Below, in pieces: positions 13,601 through 26,400 of a stretch of DNA of 64,000 bases. Where the stretch lies: positions 16,503,945 to 16,567,944 of the forward strand of contig NC_039508.1 of assembly GCF_003672135.1 (NCBI RefSeq), given 5' to 3'. The DNA comes from Ooceraea biroi. Lineage: Eukaryota > Arthropoda > Insecta > Hymenoptera > Formicidae. Position numbers and translations under genes: made by a program. The notes beneath the pieces were generated by a model. That model did not search any database and was not told the origin of the DNA. It saw only the letters and a program-made list of their open reading frames with translations. The first letter of the stretch is position 1. Every line of letters begins with the position of its first letter.

Positions 13601-16600
13601 AGAAATAAGTTGCTGCAAATAAGTTTCTTTCATGCGAAACGTTAACCTTCGACGCCAAAATATATTTTCCCCTGAAAGGGTGATGTCTGGATGAAGCAAG
13701 GAAATAATACAGAGAATTTTTCCAGATAATATATTCTTGTTCTTCATTTATCGCGCCAATTATTGCAAAATTATTGTAATTATGCAGAGAACAATCGATT
13801 CCAAATTAAAGAATAAAATTTTTGGAAATATATTTCATCATTTCAATCATGTTTATAAAAAGTGATTTTACGTAAAATACACGAGTAAGCGTTTGTATTT
13901 GTAACGAGATTAACTTTATGGATATTGATTAAGCTTAATCAGGTATACAGCATTTTGCTAAAAATGTTTCCGTTACAAATGTTTTCATAAATTTGGCTTG
14001 ATGCAAATTTCATATTTGCATGGTAAATAATCCGTTTTAATATCAAATTGAACCTGTTTATTTCTGTATTGATGTTACTTTTATCAATACAAAACAAACA
14101 TAGTTATCACATAAAGTGATATTTGTGGAACGTGAAAACATGCTAGCTTTGTTATTTGATAATTGTACGAAAATAAGATTGCATTTATTCGGATTTATAT
14201 AGAAAGATCTACAACTTCCAATCCGTATTTAAATGTTTTCGAGTTTTTCTCGACAAAAATACACATATAACTGAATTATTGCAAATTACTGACGTAAATG
14301 ATTTGTTCCAATTTGCGAAATACAGAAAGAGCCTCGATACATAGGTATCTCACGTAAAAAATATAGCTGATCTACTGCGACAATTATCGATATTTCTTGT
14401 ATCAGAAAATAAAACTATAATTTTAGCCACAGTCAGACAAATATGCATGAAAAATGAAGTTACAACTTTTGTAACTAAATTCTTGTGCTTATCGATCGTG
14501 TATCGTTTACTGCGGTCACTGTCATCCATTTATTATAACTGACGTAACACGTTAATTTTTCTTTCTTTAGAAAGAAACCACGAGCAGATATTGGAAAAAA
14601 AATCGTTCACATTCTTGGCAAACTGGAGCGAAACATATACGCCCACTGCAGCATTCGCGCGACCGAGCATTTAACGGCATAAATTCTGCGCGGAAAGACC
14701 GGAGGTTCCTGAGTGGCCGCGGCTCTTTCGCGGGTACGAGTCCCGTGAGATCCAGCCACTCCTCTTCGTCCCTTCATCCCTTGCAACCGCTAGCTCGAGC
14801 TATCCCTCCTTCTACACCGCTCGTCTCATCCTGCAACCTCCTGAATCTCTCAACCCCCTCGCACCTTGCCGCCTTATTTCTCGGCGATGCTTTCCGTATC
14901 CTTCCGAGAACTTTCCTTCGTGCTGTCCCTCCTTCGCTTCTTCGCCCTCTCATCCTCCCATCCTCTCGCCCTTCTCGTCCTCGCCGTCTACGCAACCATC
15001 GGGACTCACACTCTTCGTGCCCTGTGCTTTATTCCCTAACGCCACGTCCGTTTTCGCCATTTCTTCGTGCGTTTTGGAGCAGGTTCCCCAGTTCCTTCCT
15101 CGTGTCCCTATCCACGTGAATAATTACTTCGCCCGCCGGAAAAGCTCCCTCGTCGCCGTTCTTTCTGGCACGAGTGCTGTTCCACTCCTTAACACTTCAA
15201 GCTCGCAGGGTTAAAGTCGAAAACGCACTTTTACGGGCCTCATACTCACAACGGTGACGCGTCGTTACGGCCGTATGACAAAATAAACTATCAAATGGTA
15301 AAAAGTGTTAGAAAATTGCCTTCTCGTAGCTCGCAAATATTATACTGCTACTACAATGAGGAATAATTTATTAATTTCGATAATTATTTAATAATACGAC
15401 GAGTGATGTTCGCAGTTGGACATTTCAATTCTGTACCCTCCGATTCTGATATCTAAACATTTTCTGCCATGGCAATCGCTAAATTCGTGATATTCTACGA
15501 TTCATGGCAGTTGTCAGACTGTTCATTTCTCTTTTTTATCGCACACTGTCGCTACAATAATCGATACAACATCGTTTCTTCCGGCAACGTTCTAATAAGG
15601 GATGTTGATCACGCAATCTACATGTGCGATAAATACTTTCGCTACAACTCTCGGATTTTTCACATCCACTGATTTACCCGCTTCATTCTGGCAATGTTAT
15701 TAAAAACCAGTAGTTGGGATCTACTTCCCAGTAAACTCTTCTAATTTCAAAGTATCGTCGTTATGCCGTGATAAAGTGTTGTAATTAGTCGCGGCGATGG
15801 AACATTGTTGCGCCACCGATTGTATCGTTGCGCTCGTTATATCGTCGCTCGTCGGGCACGTCGATAATTATTATCCGTTGTTATTGCACTCGGTATATAG
15901 TTTATTGCTAATACATCGCAGAGAGCGGCGCGTCTCGAGTACGTTCTCCACGGACGTCGGCTTCTGTGCTAACGGCGATAACTACTGTAATGCTTGATAA
16001 TGGCGTGGGAGATGCCGCATAATGCTGCACCGATTGTTAGCGAAATTAATTAAGTGTTATTCTCAAAACTAGACATATCCGCTTTTAACAGAGAAACCAG
16101 CTTTGTATAGTCACAAATTAGTCGCAATGTGCGTTCTCAGAGCGCGAGGAACGTTCCTTTGTAAAAAAAGTTGTAATTATTAATCATGTGATAATTCGAG
16201 CATTTAGCGATACATGCATAAAATGTTTTTATTTCAAAATAATCCGATGTTACGACTGGCTTTACAAGTGATTCTTTTATTATACATATCGACATCTTAC
16301 AAGTTTAGAGATCTATATTAGTATGTACGACGCAGATTATTTGTACAAGAAACGGGAATTTTGAATAGTTTTGAGAATTCTATAATGCACGTTTTCTTAC
16401 TTTCTAAATTCCGCTGGGAGAGTTCCCGCATAATCCAAAGACGCATCTTTCGCGAAGTTGATGCACGCGGGCGATGAATTTGATACGTGCATTAAGGCGC
16501 ATAAACGTTGATAACACCATGATACACCATGCGCATTTCCATACCGCGTTCGTACGATGCAATAAGGAAGAACTTTGAATAATCGTAATAAATATGCAGA

Positions 16601-16862
16601 CGACGCACGGCGGTAGACGATCCTTGATAACCGTCGAATTATCGGGGGCGCCGCGCACAGAAGTTATGATTATCCTCTTCCCCGCCGTCGAAAACTCTGC
16701 AATATTGCGCGATAACTCACGGCGATCTCGCGTACGCGATTACCGGTCTGATATATCGGTCGAATAGAATGATACGATCGAAGTCTAAGATCGGCCGATC
16801 GCGGAGAGGACTACCGTCATCTACGGAACGCAATTTTTACACGTTCTACCAGTTCGCAATAG
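10613..16862. other. Gene-free stretch with CpG islands
   Basis: A CpG-rich block at about 12640-12990 and a CT-rich block at 14745-15075 carry open frames explained by composition. The interval around 13200-14640 is AT-rich. Nothing else was recognised. Confidence 0.55.
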
Positions 16863-16914
16863 ATTTTGTATCGTTTATATTAACTAACATTTTGTATCGT
16901 TTATATTAACCAAT
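16863..16914. repeat. 26-bp tandem duplication
   Basis: Seen: two adjacent 26-bp units starting ATTTTGTATCG at 16863 and 16889, identical over the first 22 bp. It is likely replication slippage; no function is suggested. Confidence 0.85.
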
Positions 16915-17911
16915 TTCAAATACCGCACTGACATGAGCATTACTGTGACACTGGAAACATTTTATGATTTACCTACTGTAAAATGAAAATAAAGTGTAAA
17001 TTTTATATAGTCATAAAAATTGTACCTCACCGTAAAACGACGCGAACCGAGTTTGACCAAATAAAGCGTACTTCGCGAAGTTCTGATCGCGACGAACGTG
17101 TGTTTATTGCACCGACGTTAATATTTACGACGTCCCATCGCGCAGCTCGAGTTAAAAAATCCTGCTTGTCAGTCGGCATTATTCCAGTTCGTATTAAACG
17201 ATATGTCATGATCTCTCTATTCTTTTTCCCGTGGAAGGGCGAAACTTCGATGAGCCGAAACTAAAAGCATAAATCACGGGACCGGGTATCAAATGGCGAG
17301 CGAACGAAATTCCGACGGACGACGAGGACAAACCGACGCCATGCTTCATCTCACGCGACAAAAAGGAATCTCGCGACTCGTCGATTATCCCGGATTGATG
17401 TCCCCCGGATGAGCAATGCGTCCCATAATTCGTAATTCATCCCGCCGCATTACGTCGATTCCCGTATAAAGCGGTGCGCTATCGTTATTTTTCTCTTCTT
17501 GTCTCAACGTGACGATGATCGCGGATCTTTTAATTTCCTGCTGATTTATTAATTTCCTCAAGCGAATGAGTTTCATCAGCAGGTTTACGTCACGTTTAAT
17601 TAATTCGTTTACGTCGCGATCAGTCCTGTCAGACTGTCGATACGATTGAATATCAGTCGTATCAGTACACGCTATATCTTTCCTTTAAATTTTCTCGTAT
17701 CAAACTGTGGAGGAATCGATTGAGTATATTTAACATAAATACGACAGTGGCATACCAAAAATAAATACTCTTCCGAAAATACTACATCATGTAATTAGCA
17801 AGCTTGATTGGATGTCTCGAATCCGACAGCAGTGACAATAATCAACATAAGTTTACTTTACCGGACGCAGCGATGCCTCGATTCATGCGGACACAAAAGG
17901 GACCCAAGATA
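16915..17911. other. Gene-free stretch before ratchet point 1
   Basis: No gene recognised. A moderate CpG-rich patch lies near 17280-17520. Confidence 0.55.
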
Positions 17912-17947
17912 GCTTACCTGAAAAAAGAAAACGAGTATGCATGTTAG
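17912..17947 (-). promoter_or_regulatory. Candidate recursive splice site (ratchet point) 1
   Basis: Seen: read on the minus strand, a CTAAC branch-point match (17947-17943, branch A at 17944) is followed by a pyrimidine tract and TTTTCTTTTTTCAG. That acceptor is immediately followed by GTAAGC, a near-consensus 5' splice site. The junction lies between 17918 and 17917. No AG occurs between the branch point and the acceptor, and the branch A is 26 nt from the terminal G, a normal distance. Known: an acceptor fused directly to a donor is the signature of zero-length exons that let Drosophila and vertebrate long introns be removed stepwise. Inference: this marks a long minus-strand intron. A weaker downstream donor, GTAAAG with junction at 17862/17861, could define a ~56-nt recursive exon. 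Use in vivo is unproven. Confidence 0.6.
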
Positions 17948-20672
17948 TTTCGGGAACGGTCGAATGAGGCAATGCAGCACAAACACGTCTTACTCCGACA
18001 CCTAAATATTTGGCCAGATGTCATCCCGCGGGTTTCCCGAGGGGCTCTCTCCGTTTGCGTTTACGCACATATGTGCTGCATGCGTATGCACGCAACCGAG
18101 AGTGTATCGAGAGACGCCGGCACGTCAACAAATGCAGCCACGAGTGCGTAAACGCACGGTGAACATTAAATCGTCACTTTATCAAAGTGATAAGTTTAAA
18201 AAGTGGAGTTGTCCGAGAGATCAGATTCTTCCTTTTGCTATAAATTGTATACCTCTCCGGCACCGCTAAGAGCAGCATATTTCCCGGTTTAAAATTCTCT
18301 AAATCATAAACTTTCTAGATTACAACTTTATCAAATTATAAGTTTGCAAGTTATGAGCTACTCTCTCTAACGCGGTCTTGTCCAATCCTTCTTTCCGAAA
18401 ATGTGATTTATCACAAGCCACATATTCCCGGATTCCATTGTTTTATAAATATAATATTATCCGTGAAAGCGTGAAATTATATTATATTATATGTAATTAC
18501 GCGTGTCTCATGAATTATGATCCGATATATATCGTAATCGGATTGCGCGAATAAAGTCCATAAACTGGTATTATATAGCAGACGATTGCGGAATGTGCAT
18601 TGCATGAATCTACGCTAGCGAGACCGCGCTGCATTTGATGTGTGCCATAATCGCAGAAAATTGCTATTCACCACATTCTTTTAATGAAGTTAAACGCGGG
18701 AGTTTCTTTCTTAGATGCGCATTTTCTCACGAGCTAAGTGTAATGTGTTGAGGGGGCAGGCTATGTCCAAGAAAATGGCTTTTCCCGTCGTTATTAATGG
18801 GGACGCGAGAGGATGGAGGTACGAGGCATTTTAGCCGGATGATAAATAGCCCCGGTATTCCCAGGTTGATTTTATTTATATCATTTATACGCAACGAGGC
18901 TGTCCACGTTTTGATATATACCGTTGCCCCGTTTATTTCTTCGACTACATTAAGTCACACCCGCCGAAGCTCCATTTTTTTCCGCCGGTTCCCCCGTATC
19001 CGTGGACTCGTTTCCTTCCTTTCGTCGATGGCGAGAATTGATTGCCTCGCAGATAGTCGCGGAATACAAGCGATTTTTAGTGTTTTTCCTCGGTCTCGAT
19101 TCCTCTTGCTTGATACTTGAAGTAATGTGTGTCGTTTGAAAAAGAATTTAGAGAGGAATCTCTGTGTCTCGATTAAGAGATTTGTAATTAAAACATTTAG
19201 AAATAAAATATCTGCAAAAGTCATAAACAGACCGTAGATCCGTAATTGAGAAACATATTAATAATATTTATAACATATCATTATTAATATTAATAATAAT
19301 AAAGAAATATCTATTGCTCGGAATTGTTGTTCGAAAAACATAATGACATAATAATACTCGTAGTGAAATGAAAATTAACAAAACTGTAATCGAGAAACGA
19401 GCAATTGAAGATTATACGGCATAGAAATTTACGACTAAACGGAAAAATTTATGACTGGAACATATTGCATGATTGAATTTTACGACGGGCAAATTACAAC
19501 TTGGGAAAAATTATGGCTTTCACGATCTAAACAGCGCTTTTAATTAGAAAAAAAGGAAGCTGATCGAAGTCGCGAACGTGGTTTCGACCGGCGATGCGGA
19601 AAGTCGTAAATCAGGTCAGTGTCCTTCGCGAATGTGATCGATCTTCGTCCGGTACGTGGCTTCCGAGGCATCAGGTTGAGAGTCGCTGACACGCCTTGCA
19701 CTTATGCTTGCGATATCGCAGACGAAAAATCCGAGCGTGATTGAAGACCGATCGGCGGATGGACGCGGTGAACCCTCGTAGAAAGAAGAGCCGGCGGAAA
19801 AAGGCGAGGAGAATGCGATCGGTAAATCGTATCGTGATACTGCGGTCCTCAGAACGTGGGCGTCCGTATCCGCGCTTCATTTATGTAAATCAGGATTATT
19901 TAAATGCTTACCTCGCAGCGCAAGGAACCATGCAATGATCGATGCCGGTTTTATTCTCAAGAATAATTCAAAACGTAATTTCGACCAGTACTGATCATTC
20001 AATGTCATTATTACTCGCTCGAGTCGTTTTTGTATGAAATTTTGAATTATGCGAGAAAGCAAGTTTCATTACTGATTTCATGTTTTCTTCCAAGTTTATT
20101 CTGCGAGTTTTTTAACTCCTGCATATTTCCGTATAATAAATGAACCATGCAAGAAGCGAATTAACAGAACAAATTTGCACGAGGTAAACTAGAAACAAGC
20201 TAATTCATGGCGGAATTATGAGATTAAAAAATTAATTTTTTTGCAGATTCAAGTTGTAATAAAAGCTTATATCGCACAAAATCTTTGACAGAGATAATTT
20301 CTCTTTATAAATGGTGACTCACGGCGCTGCGGATCTTGCATTTCGCTTTGAATTTTCTCCCTGAGCGAGCTCTGACGTTACATTTCCGTGAATACGCGGG
20401 CGAAAGTCGATTCATTGCACGCCTCCGGCCGCGCGCGTCAAATTAGCCGGCCGTCGTTCCGTAAATTATCGTGAAGTGGATGCCGATTATCCCAGTCGCT
20501 TAATTGGCGGCTGTAACGGCGACAGCGAAATCTTTACGGCAATTTATCGTTGTCCGACTGCCGTCGTCGCGCTTTTTAACGCGCGCCACTCGTAAAGCTC
20601 CCCGAAATAACGACGGCGCGGTCCGCAACATTGAGAATCATTCGCGCTAATTAGATACGCCCGTGATCAACC
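17948..20672. other. Gene-free stretch
   Basis: AT-rich with a short CpG-rich block at 20330-20640. A near-consensus donor (CGAG|GTAAGC, minus, near 19913) follows an open frame, but no acceptor is evident. No gene is called. Confidence 0.5.
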
Positions 20673-20742
20673 AGAATTTCTTAAGTCGACAGAATATTCT
20701 TCTTCTTCTTAAGAAAGAGAATATTCTCCGTTCTTTTCAGAA
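20673..20742. promoter_or_regulatory. Heat-shock-element-like inverted repeat cluster
   Basis: Seen: two copies of the palindrome AGAATATTCT (20691-20700 and 20718-20727) surround CTTCTTAAG, forming an imperfect ~37-bp inverted repeat. Additional AGAAT/TTCTT pentamers flank it. Known: heat-shock factor binds alternating nGAAn/nTTCn units, and each palindrome supplies a head-to-head pair. Inference: a possible HSF-bound element. Simple TTC-rich repetition is the alternative. Confidence 0.35.
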
Positions 20743-21073
20743 CAATGATATGCAATGTGAGGATTTCCCATCATCCCAGCAGCGGGAAATTTAATTCTTC
20801 ATTCCTGCAAGGCACATTGAAAGGTACATGTTTGAAAAACGCCTTCCTTCTCTAGTATGAATAACGCGTATTCGACACATGTCGTTTATTTAGTATGAAA
20901 TACTTTTGTAACATACTTCTATTTTCTATTCGTGTTCTGTATTTCAAATGTCTGTGTCTAGTTTGTGACAGCTACTGTCGTTTTCACGTCGTCGCGGTCG
21001 CAGTTCTCCGATAACTAGCTTTGAATTCACTCGACTATTTTTCAAGCACTAGTTCAAGCGTCGCGAATTCGTT

Positions 21074-21103
21074 CTTGGTGCAGTGGGATGTGACTGCACC
21101 AAG
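21074..21103. repeat. Short perfect hairpin (10-bp arms, 10-nt loop)
   Basis: Seen: CTTGGTGCAG at 21074-21083 and its reverse complement at 21094-21103. It is too short for a microRNA precursor and has no T-run terminator context. A few such hairpins are expected by chance in 64 kb. Confidence 0.7.
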
Positions 21104-21657
21104 GTGTGACGGTTCTATCTAATGGCACAATCGCAAAGTCTTATCGGGAGCGGCGAAAAGCGATGAGCACACGGGATGCTGGTGGTCTTTAACCCAAAAA
21201 CGTCCAATGCATTAGGTGGCCGATAATCGAAAATCAATAATGACGATAAAGAGCCTAAGAAAAGTGGAACACGCTGCTGCAAAGTCTCTTGCATAATAAA
21301 TCTCCTGCGAGTGGATTCTAGCAGGAAATATGTTCACAAGCGAGCATGTAAAAGATGGGTTTATTAATTCATCGTTCTCACCGTTATTTTAACGAAACGT
21401 GTTTTAAAAACGTTTATAAGCTCCGAACTTGCAGAATTTTTTACGAAATCCAGAAATATTGTACAATATCGCCTGAAATATAATAACAATTTCTGTTAAT
21501 AGTCGCGCAAAATACAACAGCAACAATATCTCGATATAAATACGTAACATCTCAAATAAATACGTGAAAAGCGGGATTTATCCGAGCTCACAATTTCCCG
21601 ATATCGTTCCGCTCGTCGGGCGTTGGATAATCCAAGACATACATCTTTGCGCTCAAC

Positions 21658-21712
21658 TGACCTCCCGATAAGATACTACATCGCCCGACGACCTAGTGAC
21701 CCCGTGAGGTCA
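21658..21712. promoter_or_regulatory. Nuclear-receptor-like half-site cluster
   Basis: Seen: TGACCT at 21658-21663, then TGACCC (21697-21702) and AGGTCA (21707-21712) arranged as an everted repeat with 4-bp spacing. Known: AGGTCA half-sites are bound by nuclear receptors, but everted repeats with this spacing are not a classic insect ecdysone element. Low confidence. Confidence 0.2.
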
Positions 21713-23426
21713 CCCAAGATCACTCGATCCAATTTTCGCAGACATGTGCGAGGCGTAAGGAGGCTCGTCTTCCATGATGAGGAAATGCGCCGAGTGATTG
21801 GCTGTACGTATGTATATTCGGTGCTCGAAGGCCGTGGGTATATACACACATGGTCGTGCAAGTGCATATATAGCATCCGAAGTACCTATGGTACATATAC
21901 CCGAGACCGTCGCAGAGCCCTTTGGCATTAATATGTCGCTATCTGGGGGCCAGTGGACAGATATATCGAGGAGGGTACATAAACGTGGCGATGCAATAAT
22001 CCGTTTCATCTTGTGGCACGGCCGGCGAATCCGGAGTACGAGGTCCACACGATCTCTGGATCACGTGCGCACATGATCTATCCGCACGTACGATTCCTCG
22101 ACATACCTTCCGCGAGTACATCGTGCCAATGTGCTCGATACTCCGACGGCGATCGATCTTTCCCCGTATCATAGAGGAAGATCGGATCGACCGGCCCTCG
22201 CGGTTAATCGTGCGATCTCCCAATCTAATTCTGTAGAAATTCTAACGTTCGCTCTTGCCTGGGAATATGTTATTTTTCATTCCGCCTGGACTGCGGGATC
22301 TGACCGCTTCTACAATCGCACTTGGGGATGTATCGAAAGGTAACATTGCGAATTAACGTAAACGTAAAGTCGTCGTAACGAGCTCGTACGCTGCAATTCT
22401 TTGTTATCTCCACGCGTATAGTTCTCACAGTCTTCTAATAAATTGCAGCTGTTAGCTGGGAGCAATATGATTAAGTAATTATAGAAAGGAAGATTATCGT
22501 TTGCAGGAACGAGTAATGAAAAGTTCTTATCGTGCTCGTGCATTTAGCCACGAAAAAACATCGAGTGTTCCAGTTCCGCGATGTATTGATACACTTCCCG
22601 CTTGGAAATAGATAGAGACACAGATACGTTCCGCGAGAGTAAATGCGCGTGGTAGAACAATAGTTTCCTATTACAATAGACAAGCATTGTTCGAGCAGGC
22701 ATTTACTCACGTTTTACTGTGCCTAACAGCAACAGAACCATTATTCCAAAATGAGTATCCAGACGTCTTTCAAGTCAAATAGTTTCCTGTGTAATGAAAA
22801 GCTTGATTTTTCATTTCAAACGACAGAAGTCTCTCAGTACTCTCAATTTTGCAGCTCGCACAGACACAGACACAGTGCAAATATCCAGAAGACATTTTAT
22901 CAAAGAATCCAAAGATGCAAGAGCTTGATTCTTTCAATATTTCTCAAACTTCTCTCGAATTTTAATTCCCAGTTTCCTCTCTTCCATCTTTCCCATATTT
23001 CCCATAATGGAAATGATATGTTATTTTTTATCGTCGTCATCTTTGTCGCCTCACCGCGGCTACCCTATATATTACGCAATTGTAATTCCACAGCTCGCGA
23101 GAAGGATTACAGGGATAAACGCAACGTATCCAGTCTCGGTCGAAGGGTTCGCGCTGATGTATTTAATTATGCAGCGAATTTCACCCTCGCTCTGCGGTCG
23201 GTCCCGCTCCATTTAGTCTCCGCAGGGTTGAGACGTCTCGACGGTGGGCAGGCAGGATCACCCGGCGCGAGATACAGCACCATTCAGGAATGGCGGCCGA
23301 GCAAACGGTTGGTAAGACGAGATCCGTGTTACGGGTCAGCAGTGACAACGGAAACAGTTAGGTGGTAGAGGCTGAAAGCCTCACGTTCGCCCGGATAACA
23401 GACGGCTACCGACTAAATCGATACTC

Positions 23427-23470
23427 GAAGAGAAAAGGAAGAGGAGAAGGAGGAGGAGAGAGAGAGAGAA
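23427..23470. repeat. Polypurine GA/GGA tract
   Basis: Seen: almost pure purine for ~44 bp, ending in GA repeats. Confidence 0.85.
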
Positions 23471-26400
23471 TACTTGATATATATAAGTTTTCTCATATCA
23501 AAATAATCAATCACTTAAGCCGTTCACGTTAAGTTTGTGCTGGCAAGCGTATTTTGAGATTCGACTAATTCCAAAGGAGAATTTATCATTTTGAAATTCA
23601 ACGGTGAGGAAAGTACAAAACACATAAAGGAGATATTTTTCACGCGAACAGCAATTCATCATTTAACTACATACTGCGATGTTTAAATCAGCTAAATGAT
23701 ACATTCAAGGTTTCAACTCCGTGCACGGAATAAAGAGAATGTGATAAATTAATTTTTATTGAAAGAATGTAGGTATCAGTTATATTGCGGAGTGCAGAAT
23801 TTTAACTTCAAATTCATGATATATCATTATACGTGACATGTGTGCGCGCGCGGGTTGCATTATCTGCAAAGTATCAAACATATAAATTATTTTAACGCGC
23901 ACATACATACGTACACATGAGAGAATTACAACCGCTGTTCTGCAAGCAAACTTCTACACATAAATCTCCCGAATGGGGAAAATTCAATAATCCAGTTAAA
24001 ATCGCAAATTTCCACGTATATTACATTCTAAATGCCCCAGAGCATAAGTTTAATGTATTGTACAATCTCCTCAAAGATCAAACGCAGACTGCGCCGGTTG
24101 CACAGTGCATCGCTTCTACGACGCAAAACTGCGAATGCACCCTGTCCTCCTTCCATCCTGGCGCTCTTCCCAGTCGGTTCCTTTAAAGCCTTTGCCGCTC
24201 TTTTCGCGGAAGAAAGGGTTGAGCCGATATTGGACCGCGAATTATTCACATCGGCGCGACTGTGTTTCTTTTGAGGTAGAAAACATCAAAGATAATCCGC
24301 GCGAATCCGATTAATTCTGTTTCACTGACGACGTCTCGACCATGATGCTTCGGTCTAAAGGCGAGTTTGCGCGATTCGAGTTTAACAATCATCCAGGATC
24401 ATTATGAGGTGTCTGAAGTGAAAGGACAATGACTCGTCTAAATAATTTTCACGGTTGAGAAATAGAAATAGTAATATACTTCTAAACCGATTTAGAATTA
24501 ATTCCGATCAAAATTACCTGCGAAAATTTCTCTGCAAGATTGACTTATCGGTTACTCGCCGGTGAATCTTTTTCAGAAAACGATATGTAATTTATTTAAC
24601 GCCGTTTATCGGTGAATTTTTTGCGGGACATTTCCGCAAGTGAGTGTCTACAAAAAATGAACAGTTCTTCAGTCGTTTTTCAGGCGTTTTTTCAAAACAT
24701 AATGGAATATTGATCGATAAATAGTACGCGACCGCAAATTTTATGCTGCTCGAGTCTCTAAAATTAGCGACATAAAATTGTCACTTATTTGATTATCAGA
24801 ATATAATACATTTTTTAAATATTTCACTCAGTTCCATGAATACTTTAGATTGTTCAATAATTCATTAATTGTTTAATTATACTCTTTCCGACATTTTTAT
24901 AATATTTTTTATAATACAGATGCGAGAGTAGCTCGTTGTGAATATAATTCATGGGAGAGAACGCAACGAAGTGGAATGTCAAAATTAAATATCACAGACA
25001 GTTGTCTCCGAGTTTTTGGAGCATCACGTGGCGAGATCAGTTGTGCGTATTAGAGACGACAACGCGCTCGTAGCTTTCGAGCGGCGAACATCCGACGCTT
25101 TACGTCAACTTCCGTCAGTTCCTCTTACTGAACACGCTCGAGTCTCCGCACAGAGGGATATGAAAGTCGAGAATAAAAATCGACGTGACTGCCGGCGACG
25201 AGGGTTTGTCGGCAACTCGGATTTGCAGCAGAGAGCTTCGACGGAGCCCTTTCTATCCATTACGCTCGCCAAGGGAGAGCTTGCGGGCGCGAAAGTGCTC
25301 TAAGCGGAGATGTCAAATCTTCTTTTTTTTTTACTCACGGATGATCTTAGTTCTCGGGCAAATTTAAATAAGATTGAACATACCCATTAAACCGATTAGT
25401 CCGTAAATGGCCGCGATAAAGGGCTCGAGACGAGCTTTAGAGTTGATATCTCCAGATTTTTACATTTAATTATTTTTTATGGTTTGCTTTAACATTCGGA
25501 CAAGATGGGAAAAATTAAATCTCTCAGAATTGTATTCTAAATTGCAAACTTCTGAAATTATAGATATCTTTTATTTATTATTTATTATCTATTTATTATC
25601 AGCTACAGTATGTATTCGATCTTTGATTTTCCATAAAATACGCACACAAAAATCATGATACCCCTCACGTACTCCGGATCACATACCATCTCAGCCGCAT
25701 CCCAGCTGTGTATCCTATCGATTCCCGCTATCAAAGCAAGCGCAACTTTCCAACAACGTAGACAATCTATCTATCGTCGCATCCAAGCGCCGACGTACAC
25801 TGACGTGCACGTGCCCTCACGTACACACGCAACGGCCTCGTCTCTCTTCCTATCCACCTTTTCGCCCAGCATCCCGTCTCGACGCTGAAGAAACGCGTCG
25901 CGCAAGGATCTCGAAATCAAACAAACCACCCTTTCTGACAAACGGCGGGCGCGCACTTGTTACGCTCACCTTGTTACTCGCCTTGGAAAACTCAGGGCAG
26001 CGAGATTAGTTCCCGTTTCACCGCCATCCACGTTTCCGCCACTCTCACTCCTCCCTATCTCTTCCGCCCTCCTCTTTTCCGCTGCAGCTCGTATCCACGA
26101 CACGTTCGGCGGAGCCACCGCAAACGGGAACAATGTCGCGGTATTGCGACCCTCTGCAAGCGGCCGAGAGCTGTATCAGCTCTAGCGTGTTTCCCCTCCC
26201 TGTTTCGCTCCTCTTCTCTCTTCCTCACTGTCTCTCTTGGTTGTATCGACTCTGCACCCGCTTTGCCGATACCCCGCATTCACCCCCGCGTCGGTATTAG
26301 CGCTTAGGCGTGTGGTACAGTGTACTCGCGCACGTATTGTTGGCACCCTAAGTGCATACCGGCGCGACCGTTGGCTGCTGGTGCTGATTGTGAGTCTGCT

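Noticed and set aside
14706..14755. tRNA-like T-arm (CGGGTACGAGTCCCG)
   Set aside because: T-loop is not TTC, and no D-arm or acceptor stem can be paired at proper distances.
19228..19246. CCGTAGATCCG match resembling miR-10/miR-100
   Set aside because: Only an 11-nt match; the 3' half differs and flanking DNA forms no precursor hairpin.
19877..20062. Minus-strand frame ending at a GTAAGC donor near 19913
   Set aside because: No acceptor with a pyrimidine tract upstream and no recognised protein; strong donor motifs alone are expected several times in 64 kb.
22751..23368. 205-codon plus-strand frame, longest on plus
   Set aside because: No recognisable domain. A frame of this length is plausible by chance in 64 kb, and composition shifts midway.
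24510..24545. Possible third minus-strand ratchet point (CGCAG|GTAATT)
   Set aside because: Weak pyrimidine tract and weak donor compared with the two called sites.
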